64,000 nt of DNA from Linepithema humile (lineage: Eukaryota; Arthropoda; Insecta; Hymenoptera; Formicidae). Each line of letters opens with the position of its first letter. Position 1 is the stretch's first letter. Shown here piece after piece: positions 33,811 to 48,141 of this stretch. A program made the position numbers and the translations under genes. Location of the stretch: assembly GCF_040581485.1 (NCBI RefSeq), contig NC_090131.1, positions 18,798,532 through 18,862,531 of the forward strand, written 5' to 3'. A model generated the notes under the pieces. That model saw only the letters and a program-made list of their open reading frames with translations, was not told the DNA's origin and searched no databases.

Positions 33811-36800
33811 GTACCGCCGGTAACGTCAATGGCCGAATAACTATGATGAAATACGCTTTTTCCGTATTTTAGACTCTCCTTTTGTCATTCTAATACATGA
33901 AAAGTGCTTCGTCACTTTCACGCAATATTTTGTCATTTGTGCAAAGCTTCACATCAGATAATAGCAGTTGCGATAATTAAATATTGAAATGTTAACGTTG
34001 ATCTCAGAAAATAACTATGACGGTATATTACAAAATCATGGATTGCATCGATTGCAGATTAACAATAACAGTGATAATTTTATTTTAATTAATTGTTTAT
34101 TAATTTGGAGATGCTTTCAAACATTTGTTCCTAGGCCTTAGTCCAACAATTGTTACCCATTGACGTGCTCTCGGGTAATGGATTCTTACGCTCTTTGCGC
34201 TACGAGCTGCAAATGTTCTCGCAGTTTGGTCGTACCTTTCGATCAAGGTGCGGTTTATGCAGCACGGTTCCGCATAGAGGCTCATTGTTTTACCCCTGAA
34301 TCAATTACATGGCTCGGCTCCCGTCCGATGTTATCTCCCGCCTGGAGAGTGCGCGGTTCGCGTTTACGTTCGCGTTCGCGTGTGTCTTCCGTTCTGCTCC
34401 GCAAACCTCTGTGCCTACATGTGTGTACAAATGAACTTGGAGATCCGCGATCTGAACCTGGTAATTGGAACGTTCGGATAAAGCTCCTGGCCCGTCCGTC
34501 CGTCGCGGCTGCCTCCCCCCTTTTATCGATTGGTCCCTTTTCCTCCTCTCATCCCTTTCTCTCTCTCTCTCGCTTACTTTTTGCCACTGCTATCTCTTTC
34601 GCTCGTAGCCGCGATAAGCGCTTCCGGACCAAGCGCACCCATCGGTCTCTCAACCGGTCTTTTAATTAAATTGAAGCTTTCGCACAATTAAAATTTCGTA
34701 CCTGTCGGCGAATAAATCGGTTTATTTGCGACTGGATGGGAGTCAGATTGATCGTGCATTAACATCGTATCTGCTTTATGAGAGTGTTTCAATGATGGAA
34801 CAATTATATTCTTCATGGTGGAGTAATTGCTTTTATTCGAAGATTAAATGAACGATATTCTAGCAGTGTTTGTCTCCGTCTCAGACATATATTTATTGAT
34901 AATTTATACTTTTCGAAAATGAATGCAATATTTCCGTTATTTACTGAGGCATCAGGAAGCAATATTAAAAATTTATTTTTAAATACGTTGTGTGTGTATG
35001 TATTCTACATTAATTTATATAATTGTGAGATTTATCAATATCTCTTATAAAAATGCGCGAAATGCAAGGAAATCTATTTCTATAAAAGTATCATCAAAGT
35101 TGGAGATTCTTAATGGATTTGCTTCGTGTTAAAGTACGTAGAGCAATATAGTATCGCGTTCAGTTCCGTAAGAAGTGAGCGAATGTGGGATCGAGAGAAA
35201 AGGGAAGAAACGACGGGGAAGATGGATAAAAAGACGAGGCGGGACAGAACGCTCGACCTCTTTGAAATTACAGAAATGGAAAGTGCAGGCGCTCAGCGAA
35301 GACGTCAGCACATTCAGTAGCATAGTATATGTACGTATGTCATGCCTTCGTTCAATCTGCAAAGCGGGGAGTCGGCAAGTAGTTACGACGATTTACTAGC
35401 ATGCTTGTTCGTTCACGCGAGCGATGTACACGTCTTCGTCAGCCTCATTGTGTCGGACAACACGGGACAGTTCTTCGTCGCCGTATATCAAGTTGTATCC
35501 ATGCCGCTAAAAGGCTGTTACAGCTTGGCGGAGGTTTTATCGTCCGCGTGTACGTGTCTGTTTCGCATTAGGTTTTGTGAAATCTAAATTATAAGTTTGT
35601 ATTACATTAAGCGATAGCGTGTCATTAAATAATATTGGCCTTCTTTCCACTTACCAAGCATAATACAATTTTTTATGCTTGTATAATAAATATGGAGGGA
35701 AGATAAATATTGAAAGAATTACAAGTAAATGTAAATTATTTTGTGAAATTTATATTGTGAAAAAATGCAGATTCCGTGAAATGTAATTCATGAAATACTT
35801 ACTAATAATGCGATTATTGCAATTTTGCGTAAAAACACATTGCCTGCATTTGTATTAAAAGAATCGGAATCGGTTAAACGGAGACAAATAATGGGGACCG
35901 AAAGGCATGCTAAAGGAATTCACTGCGGTGAAGCGTCAAAAGACGCGACATCGAATACGATAGCAATCTGGTCGTTCGTACCAGGATATTAATGAAAATA
36001 TACAGAAGCAAAAAATAGACCAAAAAAATGAAATCCGTAGGAATGAGTCAACAGTCACACGGCGAGGCTATTATTTCAGTCGACAACATCCTGCATTAAT
36101 ATTATCCACATTTTATAAATTAGTTCATTAATAAATTATACATTAAATAATAAATTAATTATTATCGACAATACTTTTTAGAATGTGATAACATTTCGTT
36201 AAAATATATAGTCGATAATAAAACATAAGTGAATTTTTAACGTGATACAATTATCTATTAAAAATATTGTATAAAGGACATAATCAAAAACAAATTTTCG
36301 AGATATTTTCGCGCTTTGACTTGAAAGCTCAAAGGAGAAAATATCCCGCGGCAATGACGGGGTGACATCGAAGGGTGAAAGGGTAATAGCAAAAGGGAGA
36401 GGTAGATTGGACGTGCCGATTTAATTTCGTTGCGAATCACGCTCAGTAAATACCGCCCGTGCGGATCCTGAGAGCCGATCGTGGCTGAAAGAAGAAAGTG
36501 GCGGCTGGTACGCTTTAATTAAACGAGCGGAAATGATCCTCAGGTAAATATTAAATACGACGGACGGGCCGTGTCTCGTTAATATATATACGGGCGGCGC
36601 GTGAATATGATTAAACTTGTATCAAGGCAAACCGGATGCGCCGCGTTGCTTCGTCAGAAAAATCCTCTCTCGCCGTCGTTAAATTCACTCGTGGTATATC
36701 GGTTTTGCATATGATTTTATTATCGCCCGACGCCTACGTCTTGCACGTGATGTCTAAATCGCGTTACATTATTTGCATACTGCCTGTAAATCATAAAATA

Positions 36801-38063
36801 GATCGCTCCACTTTTATTTCAGATAAATAGTACAAGCAAATACTTTTTACAATCACACACACAAAAGATTCTTATTAAAGCTATCAAAATTTGGCACTTT
36901 TTCAAAAGTTAAGTAACTAATGTTTAATTACTTTAACCGCAAGAATGGTTCTGAAAATTCTGATTGCCCTTCCGCGCTGATGTAGGTCGCCGAGAGAGAT
37001 TGGCGATGTTAAATTCTCCTCTGGGAAGTTCCGACAGGGATTCCGTGTAACATTCTCGCGAGCAGTGCAGATTATCTCGACAAGACAACCTTTAAACTTT
37101 TCCTCGGTAAATCCTGTCATCGTCCGTCTCGTAATTAGTCTCGCCTTGACGCATTTTTATTCCGTAAAGTGACACACGGCTCTTCTAGTGTATTAGAGCG
37201 CGGTTAATGCGTGCCGCGCGTGTCAGTCATTCGCTCGGTGTAACGCGACACTTTAAATTCGTATCGTTATTTTTAACCTGCGCGCAACTCGGTGGTTACT
37301 CGTCACGCACGTTAGCCCCGCCACGGCCGATAGTATCGGGACATTAATTTGCGCAAACGAGTAAGTCAGCGTGGCTGGAATAACGAGACAGATCCGAATG
37401 ACTTTGGACAGGGGCGCGCATAGCGACCGAAACGGCCTTCCGCGCGGTTCTCAAGATAGAACGAGGGAAGGTCGGCGACCTTATTTTAGAGAACGCTCGA
37501 TTGATCCACGAAATAGTCTGTAAGCAGCGCGCCTTTGTAATAAACGAGCAACGGGTGTAAAATATAGCGCCGTTATCTCTAAAAGTTAGTTTCCTTGTGT
37601 GCTCGCATCTGACATCACTTCCACAAGACATAATTCTCATATTTATGACTGTTGCTCTATATGAAGATGTTTCATTTGATTGACCCGTGGGTTAAATCCA
37701 TCAGGGACAACTTGAGAAAAATGAAGAATTATTCATACGAGTAATTACAAAGCAGTATCATATGTTTAAAGAAATTCGAGGAACAAAGGGAGAAATTATT
37801 TTCTCGTAAATATTAACTAATTACATTGTCCATTTGTTCATTGTGTTCATGATTTACTTCCATACAGCATTTTATAATTAGTAGCACTTATCTTAATGAC
37901 GATAATTATAATGAAAAATTATTAGAGGGACATGAATAATCGTGCAATTATTAAGAAATTTTTGAACTGATCGGCATTATTCATCCGCGATAAGCCGAAA
38001 GAAAAAGCGAATCATTCGATAAAGCTTAACTCTCTTAAAATTCTCATCCAAGACAGTTAGGGA

Positions 38064-38132
38064 AACTAATCACGGCGATATACATCGCGTTAAGGAAATT
38101 ACGAAGCACTTCGCCCTCGGCCGTGCCATGAA
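38064..38132 (+). repeat. TAATTACGG-module relative, distant copy
   Basis: ACATCGCGTTAAGGAAATTACG, followed by a nested GCAC...GCC...GGC...GTGC stem (38106-38126) and CCATGAA, resembles the three modules at 4963-5985 in block order and in having a hairpin after the AATTACG block. Similarity is partial. It is the only dispersed relative I noticed. Confidence 0.3.
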
Positions 38133-41100
38133 ATCCGAAATCCCTCGGTTAGGCCGGAGCCACGAATCATGGTCGAAGGAACGCGCCGGTATCAGCGATA
38201 GGGCCCCAGAGATTAGATTCGCGCCGCATTATTATGGGCGGCGCAGTCGTGCGTAACAAATACGTCTGAATTTTCGGGGCTGCGGCCCCCGCCTCTCCCG
38301 TCGGCGCGCATTTGTATTCGGTCCGCAAGACGGGACGCGTCGCTCCTCGGCCGGCGCTTTCGATGCGAAACGACGGGAAACGTTCGCTCTCGAATCCCAC
38401 GAGGCCGCATAACTTGCGCGTTACGCGCGAACGTGAAACGTACGCGCCTGTGAGAGAGATGCGCGAGAGATCCGCCATGAACCCAAATGGAATTCCCTTC
38501 CATCTCTCTCTCTCTTTCCCTTTCTCGCCCCCGGGCCGTCTGCTAGCAGCAGTGACGCTCCCGCATGACGTATGATTATCGTTTTGGACCGTACGAAACG
38601 GTTTTGTTCTCTCGCACAAGTCGGAATGTCCAATTCGGAAGTGTCCGAGTGAATTACCACGAGTCGAAATACAATTTACGCGAGCGACTTATGTCGAGAG
38701 GAAACATCGTTACATTCTTTCATTCAAATTTGCCTTTTTTCTGACTGCACGTTAATGGAGAGATGACTCTTAAATAAATATCGACTTTTAAACTGGAAGC
38801 CGATGAAGCTGGATTTTTGATTGAAGCGGCCGTTTCGAAGTAGAAAAATAACCCGTTTAAAATTTACTTTGCTATGTCATCAGTACGCGAAGAATATTCG
38901 ATATGGCATATTTAAAGATAAATATGAAATATCAAGCGTTCAGTTCGTTAAATTACTTGAATTCGTTAAAAAATTCGTACCTGGAATATTTTTTGCTAGA
39001 AATATTTTTCTGTCTATCAAAAATAGAATCCGTTCAACAAACGTCCGATCCAACAGCCGATAAATCATAAAGCGTCTGATTTACAATATCAAGAGTGCAT
39101 ATTTATAGCCGACGTGATGTCACGCGGTCGCGATTTCCAGGCGTTCGATTCGTAAGCGAGCCACGAACCCTCCCCGGACCGGGCAGGACGCGGGGGGCTG
39201 CAATTAACGGCTCGTCTCCGACGAATATATGGACCGTTCGTGCGGGCCGTCCCGTGTCATACGTCACGTCTTTCGGTGCGCGTATTTCGGCGTAACGAGT
39301 CGGCTCGCACGCGTTATTCGTGCGCGACGTGAGTAACGATCGGGCCCCAGCGCGCCAGGCGAGACTCGCTGCAATACGATGCAACGTGCGCTGCGCCGTA
39401 CTGCGCCGCGCCGCGCCGCCGTGCTGGGCGGACGGACGGCATCCCGCGAACGCGATACAGCCCCGAAGTTTCGGATTTCTACGGCCGTACGAAAGTTAGC
39501 GTCACGGAAGGCAGACAGCGAACGCTGACGAGACGCCGAGAGCGCGGCGGAATTGAGAATTTATGGAACGACGGAACCCGGGTCTCTCCCGCGTAGGAAT
39601 TCACGGCGACGGAGAGACGACGCGCCGTTAAATGTTGTACCTGCCTTGTCTCGCAGTAGTAATATACCTTGTTACTTGTGCGCAACAGTAACTCTCGGAA
39701 CATTTGTCCCGTAACGTTTCCGATGTTCCTCCTTTCTGGATAGACACACGACGTCCTTTCGATGGTCCTCTCGACCCTTCAATATGCCTCGAGCGTAGAA
39801 ATCATCCTTTTGTTAATGTATAATTTTCTTATTACATATTTTTACATATGGCTTTATGTTATGCAGAATCAGAAAGATTTTATTTATATCACAATATACA
39901 ACTTTTGGATACGAAGTCGACATTTAATAGCGCACAGAGTAAAATTTATTGCAATTAAAAATCTTTTTTGATTGTTTCCATTGTACTGCACAACTACAAT
40001 GGCAACATAAAGAAAACTCACAATGGTTGCTCATGAAACAGTTTCACGCGCAAAGAGCCGCAACAAAATAGTCTGATCGTATCTGCTTTGTAATCACCGT
40101 GCGTGCAAATTTGATTGCACAATCGATACGCATTTCCTCGTTCTAATTTATAGACTCGCTCGCCACGTGGGTGAACCCCGCGGAACAAAAAGCTCGTACG
40201 CCACCGTCTGACGAACTGAACGTTTGCAGAACCCCCGAATAAAGGCGAAACTTTTTGGTCGTTTGCGAGGGTTGTTTTGACAAGGGTCAGGGGCTTATTC
40301 AAATTATTACACGTACAGCAACCCTTTTGAAATATCGTGGGGTAGTAACAAGGTGCTTGTCGTGTTTCGGGTAACTCCGATAATTCAGACAGGTCTGTCG
40401 CGATTTCCCTGTATCTTCGAATTATCCTAAACGGGATATGCACCTTCAAGAATTCACGTCGGCATTGACTTTAATGTGGTGAACCGCAAGTGCCTGCTAC
40501 TTCAGACAACCTGAAAGCTTTCGAGCATCGCGAGAGGTAACAAGCAAAAGAGCTTCCCCGAAAAAAAAACGCGACGCTTTTCTCGTCCCTTGATTTAGAG
40601 AATGAGTTCTCACGGCGAAACTTAATTAGAACCGAATTAGCGAAGAAGATAGCTAAGTGCAATTCTCGTGAGACTAGTTTTTTCCATTGTTTAAGATGTA
40701 AAAATATTATTCTCGTAATGAAATTAGTATATATTTTGTGTTCTTTAAAACATACATATGTATATTGCATTTTATATATACTAATATTTACTAACATTTG
40801 CAAATTATAAATATTTCCAAATAATTTGGAAATTAACAAGTAATATAATGATTAAAATAGTTAATTATAAATAATTTTTTTAAAACTTTGTTTTTAATTG
40901 CGTTTTTGTTTTGATACGCAACATAAAAAGGGCGTGTGAATTGGATTTTTTGTTTCAGAAGTTCGTCAATTTTTGTCTATTAATTTCTAATGATCGAACT
41001 GAAAAGCAGTAAAACGACCAGTTTCGTTTAACGACTGGTGTGAATGGAAATCACGTAACATATAATATGGATAAAAATTTCACTTTCTCAGCTTTATACA

Positions 41101-44100
41101 TGTCATTCCGACAGTGCACGTACTAATAAACTGCTATTGATGGTTTAAAGGCGTCACTCTTGCATAATCGTACAATAAACACTTTTCTTATTCTATCAAA
41201 CGCAAACCAATTGCATATTTATCAAACAGAATGGACAATCAATTGTATCGTGAAAAGAAATAGAATTACTTTATTCAATAAAAATGTTATTCCATTAAAT
41301 GGCTTTTGTCACGTTTCGCACGTAGTAGCGATGAGGTAATATATTTCAGTTCACAGATACTCTATATTGATATATTTCTCGACGCAACAGATTGAAATAT
41401 TTTTAGATCGGACGTATTGTGCCAAGATATTTATTCGTTATTTAACTGTTAAAAATTTTAAATTATATTTTTATCGATTAATATTACATAATTTATTATT
41501 TTTTATTTAACTGCATTTTTAGTCTTTCGCACATCTCACTTGTCAGATGCAATTATAAGTTATGACGTACACATGTCTAGACACATACGAGCCAATGGTC
41601 CAGTATACAATTTCACTTTAACTTATCCGTAGAGGGGCGTTGCCGTAATAATCGCTTTCCAAATGCGGAATGCGAATGCGGTCGATTTCGCGCAACGGTG
41701 CCGAAGATGCAAATTAGCGAAAACCTTGTCTCCGCGAAATATCGTACCATACGGGCGTCTTTCACCGTACAGATGCGACCCGCGCGTAATGCAGCCGCGC
41801 CTCGTCTGCAATTCGTAACAGGCTCGCCGTGGAACCGGGTTTCGCAGACGCGGAACGGCGTTTTCCTTTGACGGCGCGGCGCACAATGTATGGAGGCATG
41901 CACCGGCTGCACCCGCTACTCTTACACGGAAGCCTTTGCAGCCGGACGAACGCTAATGACCTTAATGAGGCTGTTTTGACGCTTGCCCGTTCAGCCGTCT
42001 CCGTCCCCATCGCTATGCACTTCTCTGCACGAAGCACATAGTGTAACCACAGTGCCTGGGAGTAATTGCCGCCGAAGCGTTCGGCCCTGCTCGCTTTCGC
42101 CTAATTGCGCCGGATTCCTTGTCAAGCATGAACATCCGATATCGAGGTCATGTCCGAATAATGCCCAACCACTTGACCGACACGTGCTCCCGACGTGCCT
42201 CTCCGTATTTCTCCGATCCTTTGCTTTGTCGATGATTTTGCCGCATACCAATGCGTAGACAGTATTTCTTGCGAAGATGGTGATGGTGGGGTCGCGTGCG
42301 TGTTTTATTAATTAAATGTTTAATATATTTTGAGAACCGGATCACTTTCTCTCATATATTTTAGAAAAATAGTTATCGCAAATTAAATTGTAATTAAAAT
42401 TTTAAACGACGTGCAAATTTATCACAATTACGCGCATGATAATAGCTTATTTATAATTTGAATATTTTTAGAAAGATCTTGGAAAGATAGATAGTATCTT
42501 GTGTATAATATTTAAAAATTTTTATATGGACAATATTTTTAAAAGCATTCTCGAATTTTGTTTGGAAATACAGATATTGCATTGTTTTCGAAATCGATTT
42601 ATCCACTTCACTATTGTTTTAGCAATTAGAAGCACTAACACGAGTACGTGCGTGAAACGGATATCAAAGTTTACGTCGACTATTCGGGACGATTTTCCGC
42701 AGGTCGAGAATGCACTCGAAAACGAGCATCACGCAAATGGACAACAAAAACCGCGCGCAGATCCTAGAAAAGCGGATTAGAAGCGTTTAGGGCAACCTAT
42801 TCTCCGGCGCTATTCAGCGAACACGCGCGCAGACATGCGCATATTCGAAACAATAAACGAACGCACGTACAACTTCAATCTTACATGAATGTAAACATCG
42901 ACAATACATGGCCATGTCGATGAGGGATAATAATGAACTAGCCGAAGCAAAACTTGTTTTGAATCTACCCAGCTTTCACTCGAGAGCCGTGCTAATCATA
43001 CTGCTAATTAATCGCGCAATTAAACGGTCTTTCGGCCGTGATTCGGTTTCGCCGGTACGGCGCATTATGAGAAGTTTGTAGAAGCAGAAATAGAACTTTA
43101 CAGAATTTGATCAGTAGCCGGGTAGCTGGATAGCCGGTGGTTTCTGGACTGAATATTACACGAGAATAACGGGTGTGGCAACGATCGACTAGACTGCCTA
43201 GCAACGGTAATTTTACATTTGCCTATTCGGAATACATTATAATTTTTTTCGTAATTTGATTTTGATCAACAAAATGTACTTCTTTACATCAAATATCATC
43301 AAAGTTTTGTTTTAATTTATATTTAAACGGGAATAGTTTTCTAGACTATTTTATTATTGGGAAGCGGATGAGAATATTTAGCGTTTGATAAAAGCTATAC
43401 TGTTTTTCTCCGCGCAGATCAGTGTTTTCTTCCAGTTTTGGAATGGTTACCAAGTTTCTTGAAGCGAGAGATATGACTCGGTTCTCTTTAGGTCACTAGC
43501 TTCTTGGAGCGAATCCAAGTTTTGCATATCATTCGTACGATCACCTTCACTGCACAAAACCTCGATCTTCGTATATTGTGCAGTAGATTAACTTTTTGGT
43601 AGTTTGAAATAATATAAGCTACATTAATAAATAATAAATTAATAATTTAAAGAAGAATAAATTTGAAAACAATTTTTAAAAATATTTTACAGATATAATA
43701 CAAAGATAATATTAATATTGTGACAATTATAATACAATTCTCTATCTATTTTTACATTATTTTATTCCTAAAACAACTTTCATAGCGCGATAAATGTAAA
43801 GTTATGTTCATTGACTACAAATGTTTTGAATATTAAAAATCATGTAAATCTAACAGTAATTTTGCATCAAATTTCAAAGTAGAGTGGTGAAACGAATCTT
43901 GTGTAACAATATCGGAATATCGGTGCTAACTTTGTAGGCTTATCCATGGTACGTCTCCGATAAAATCGAGGTTCGTGGCGAAGGCAAGACTCGCGACGCG
44001 ATCGGTCGACTATCTTCATTCGCGATCTGCACTTAAAGTCCGCTCCGCGAATTTACATCCTCGCGCTGTCCGTGTCGCCTACATCCCTTTCGTTCCTATA

Positions 44101-47098
44101 TTCTGAGCGCTCGAGGAAAGTGACCTCGGCCAATCTCTTGATAGCGGTTTAGAATGCGTTACTGGGAAACTAGCGGAGGCACGTGGAAAAAAGAGACGAT
44201 TTATCGTATTTCCAGCTCGTTAGAAGTACATTTTCTAGAAACGATTACACACAATGTTTCACACGACACTTTTACTATCCAGCGCTCTTGCTATCGACTT
44301 AGACGAGCGTGATGCACGTCTAAGGCTATCGGTGGGTCTAGCAATAACATCTTTCGACATCGTTTGGCGGAATAATAAAATTCCAAGCAGCCATTTTTGG
44401 AAGAGTAACATATTTCTTTAAAAAAATATCTAACGATGAAAATTAGATAAGAGGATAATTAAACTATGTTTTCACAAAATTCTAGAATAAATAAAACTTG
44501 CGCAGTTGTATAAAGTACAGTTTTGCTTGATTGTTATGAATAACATTATAAGTGTCAAATTCATAATGCAAGGTGATCTGTCAGGATCTGGAAAGAAAGG
44601 ATAAGCGCGCGAGCTAAAAGGAAGTCGGAAAAGAACATTGAAATCTCGGCGCGAGGAGCGCGAAGATATTACGCGAAGTAACGATAATGGAAATGATAAT
44701 CGTAATAAACGAGGCAATGTTTCGTGGACAATGTTATTCTCTATTGTACGGCCGTGTCAGGCTGCCGCGCTCGCTGCTGTAGCATATAGTTAAAGGTAGT
44801 TGCTGCTGAGACACGATCATCTCAGCAAACAGTAATCGCGAGAATGAGATTGAAATGCATTCAGCGCGTTTACGGCCACTTAGCCGTCCGCCTGGATTGT
44901 CTCGGTCGTTCCTTTTCGTTGAAAGAAAACCGGCGGCGAAGGGCCGGAGGAGATATGGTACGCCTGTGCAATAACGCCATCTTTAAATATATCCATCCGC
45001 GTGTATTGTGTCTGTCGTATTTACCGAAGAACTTTGCCGACCCCTTGAATTGTTCGTCAGCGTTGATTTTGCTCGCGCAGTAGACGTCGCCCGCCAAAGC
45101 GACGGAGAACGACCGGATCTGCAGGGGAGACAGTTTGATTTTCTTTTCATGGCGATCCTTCGCCTTCCTGTCCGTTATGCAAAGAGTACACTGCCGCGGA
45201 GGATGAGGAAGCTGAGAGATACTCGTCAAGTGGCGAGTAAATGAACGACCGAGGGCGTCGTCATCGAGAATTTGAAACTCTCGAGACTCGATTGCTCATT
45301 GTGCCTGCGATAATAATTATTTGTTACTTAGCGTACACACACGCGCGCGCGCACATATTATGAAAAGCATTGAATTAAGTAGAATTTCACGCCGTCTCCG
45401 GTAATGACGGTACTTCCATTATTTGATGAAGATTATTGTTTCCACAACTTCGAGCGACAGATATTACAAAATTATTATTCAAACGAATTGAGTTTCACTC
45501 ACGATTTACTTTCAACTGGGTCGCATCTTCAATTGCAATGTGAAAATTATTATAAACGCTTAAAAATATTTACAGCGGTTGTTGAATATTTTCAAGCGCC
45601 GTTTTCCTTAAAGATAGTTTTTGCACATCTGTCAGCCAATTATAAGTCATTTATTAAATTGCACCTGCATTCTCTTAGGCAAAATAAGCGCAATTGCAGT
45701 CGATGGACGTTAAAATGCAAGGCCGACTGTACTCTGCCGTGACTTCTGTGCGCGTTAAGCCTCGCAAGTACAAGAGCGATCCGCACGGCAGACGGTATTA
45801 CACGAAACAAGAATGTGGCGAGAGCATGTATTACGCCGTGATTAAGGGAGCATGCAAGTAATTTGCTAAACTGGAGTAACATCGTAATAAACACCGTTTT
45901 ATGCTGCTCCTCTTCCTCTCCTTGTTCATGCGTCCTCGCCGCAAGGAGCGGGCGCATGGAAGAAGAACCGCGCGGAATGTAACCGCAGGTTCTTCTACGA
46001 CAAGTGACACCGCGCGAAGTTAACTAGTTTCCAAGTAACGTAACGTGTCGCGAACATTTATAGACAGAACTTATTAACTGTCAAGCTAATGGAAAACTTA
46101 GCGAAACTTGTTAGGCGACAGTTAGATGATAGTTTGAATAATTCTCGAATGCAGCAAGCGACAACATATTTTATAATTATTGAGTGAAAAAAAGTAGGAA
46201 GATAAATTCGCGTGAATAATTTGTCATTGCATTTTATTCCACAGTTGCAAAAATGTGTGAAATAACCATTTTATTTTATTTTAAAAGTATTAAAATTAAT
46301 TTAAATATTTTATTATATTTAAAACGATTTTGAGAATTTATGTTGACACGAATTGTATTCTGCCATCATACCGGGATACATCAGAATTCCTTTATGAGAG
46401 CAAAAACAACCGCAGGCTCGTATTATGGCTCGCGTGCCATAACTCGCGAGTTGATCGGCATCAAGGTGCGTCCTCGAGCAGTCGTTTCTTGCGAGGCGGG
46501 ATAATGAAAGCCGGAATCCCAAAAGGTGGAAGTCGACTTATACTTTCGCGACCGCGTGGTATTTAGTCGGGCGCGTCGTTCCCGGCTCGCATGTAGGTGG
46601 GAAAGGTGGTCCGAGATTTGTGAGTGGCGGTTAGTAGCCGGGCAGAAACGTCGCGGCGCGATGCGCCGCAACAAAAGACGAACCGCGAGCGGAATGGAAC
46701 GCGACGGAATACCAACGGCGTGTGAATTACATTCCTGACACGGACTAAGCACAGGCTCGACATCCTATGGAGCCACCTTACCGAACTTCTTCCCTCTCTC
46801 CTGCACCCTTTCTTTTCCCCATTTACCACCTTCTGTCCCCCCTTTCGGAGATGCTTAGCGCAGTTTCGAAGGACCGGCGAAGATCGTGCTCTTAGCGACG
46901 CGATCTCGCCTCGATCAACAGCTTTTTACCGTTCTCGGTGGGCCAATCCTTGGAAGCCTTCAAATAAATTGAGCCTCGATTTACCTTGATATTCGTGGGC
47001 TCGCGAAAGAAGCAACGCGCGCGGCTCTTTTCACTTAAGGCGGGACAGCTACCTCGACTAAATTTCTCTGCGTCACGAAGCGTTTGTAGCACCGCGAA
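38133..47098. other. non-coding; CpG-rich at left, AT-rich later, no gene recognised
   Basis: 38160-38620 and 39100-39480 are CpG-rich and open in several overlapping frames on both strands, which is expected of GC-rich DNA. A CT run is at about 38502-38516 and a GCCGC run at 39405-39420. 40680-41570, 42300-42560 and 43600-43900 are AT-rich. Acceptor-like tracts end near 40956 and 43424 but have no paired donors. A CA/CG run is at 45335-45354. Confidence 0.55.
38160..39480. other. CpG-rich blocks
   Basis: Two GC-rich blocks, about 38160-38620 and 39100-39480, are separated by AT-richer DNA. Insects lack vertebrate-type CpG islands, so this is described only as composition. In hymenopterans, high CpG content usually means low germline methylation. 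Confidence 0.6.
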
Positions 47099-47267
47099 GT
47101 AATCATACTATAAATATCCGGCAGAAATAGACGGTAGCCGGTATTAACTTTGCATACGAAGGAACAAAGCGGTGGTGCGTGCTTTTCGTTCCGTTAAAAT
47201 AATTATGTTATAAATATCCCGACGAAATAGAGTAGCTGCGATAATTCAACGCACGCAAGAACGCAGC
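47099..47267 (+). repeat. diverged tandem duplication, about 100-bp period
   Basis: 47099-47170 and 47199-47267 align with a 100-base offset. Shared blocks are TAATNATNNTATAAATATCC, GAAATAGA, GTAGC, TAATT/TTAACT, and AGGAAC...AGC against AAGAAC...AGC. Both carry TATAAATA, so each could be read as a TATA-type promoter, but no initiator stands out. Confidence 0.5.
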
Positions 47268-48141
47268 ACTGAACGATGAAAAAACCTATTATAATTGCTT
47301 ATTGTTAGTCGAAGCTACGTTGCGTGTATGTAGGTACATTATGTTATCAAGGTAACAGTCTATGATATTCGTTGAACCATAAACGAACTACAAATTTAAT
47401 TAATGTATCTCGCAGTACATCATCATGTATGTTAATCTTTCGTGTAATTGATGTTTATTATCAAGTGGCAGTATCTCAAATATGAAAATAGTAAAAAAAA
47501 TGATAATTATATAAGGGAAAAAAATTTATAAAATTATATAAGGGAAATATGCAGCATTGATAACGTGATTCTCCGCGATCGTAACTCATGCAAATCATGC
47601 AAATAATCGGAGAGCAATCCTCGGAGCTCTTGATCTACGACTAATCAGAAAGATTGTTGGCAGTCGGTGGACATAACAGATCAGCCGGAGCAACGGCTGT
47701 TTTTATAGGGCTGTAAATACGTCGGGTGTAAGTAATGTTAACTCGGAATCTAGTCGACGGGACGAGGAGCCTGTCAGGGCGTGTAATCGGTACACAGGCC
47801 CGGTAATGAATAGTCAGACGAGTATCGACGTATGAATGATTGCACGCGCGCTGCGCGCGTGTTGGACCGACAATTTTCTCCGCGGTGTGTTAGTCGGGAC
47901 CCGGTGACAGTGTCGATAATTGCCAATCACTCAGGCGCTATCAGGCGCTGGAGATATGCGGCGGGCAGTTTGGAGAACGCGCGCGCGCGCGCACTCGCGC
48001 ACGCCGATTGATGCGTACAATGTCACTGTTTATTCATCGAGCCGTTTCCATTGTGGCCGCATGTCGGTCTCGCCGACAATACGATTTCGTTCGGCGCTTA
48101 CCAACGAGTTACGCGCGGTAATCGCGGGATTTTTCCGAGTA
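47268..48141. other. non-coding; short repeats and palindrome
   Basis: Contains TCAGGCGCT twice in tandem at about 47931-47949, a (CG)n run at 47978-47992, and the palindrome CACGCGCGC-T-GCGCGCGTG at 47843-47861. No gene was recognised. Confidence 0.6.
47843..47861. other. GC-rich palindrome, 9-bp arms around one base
   Basis: CACGCGCGC and GCGCGCGTG flank a central T. The alternating purine-pyrimidine sequence also favours Z-DNA. Confidence 0.8.

Larger units (their letters stand above)
26957..38063. other. long non-coding stretch (possible intron), no gene recognised
   Basis: Alternating AT-rich stretches (27000-27230, 29270-30200, 33040-33340, 34840-35110, 35590-36260, 37700-38000) and GC-richer stretches (27340-28020, 30280-30560, 31150-31560, 34300-34640, 37130-37480). 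Minor items are a CA run at 28107-28122, T13 at 30957-30969, A20 at 31723-31742, palindromes at 30607-30626 and 33792-33810, and TTCGCG repeats near 34352-34381. Open frames here, including 169 codons at 34160-34669, are domain-free. Confidence 0.55.

Noticed and set aside
34160..34669. 169-codon + strand open frame
   Set aside because: Ser/Arg/Leu-rich reading of a CT-rich, GC-rich stretch. No domain or splice context.
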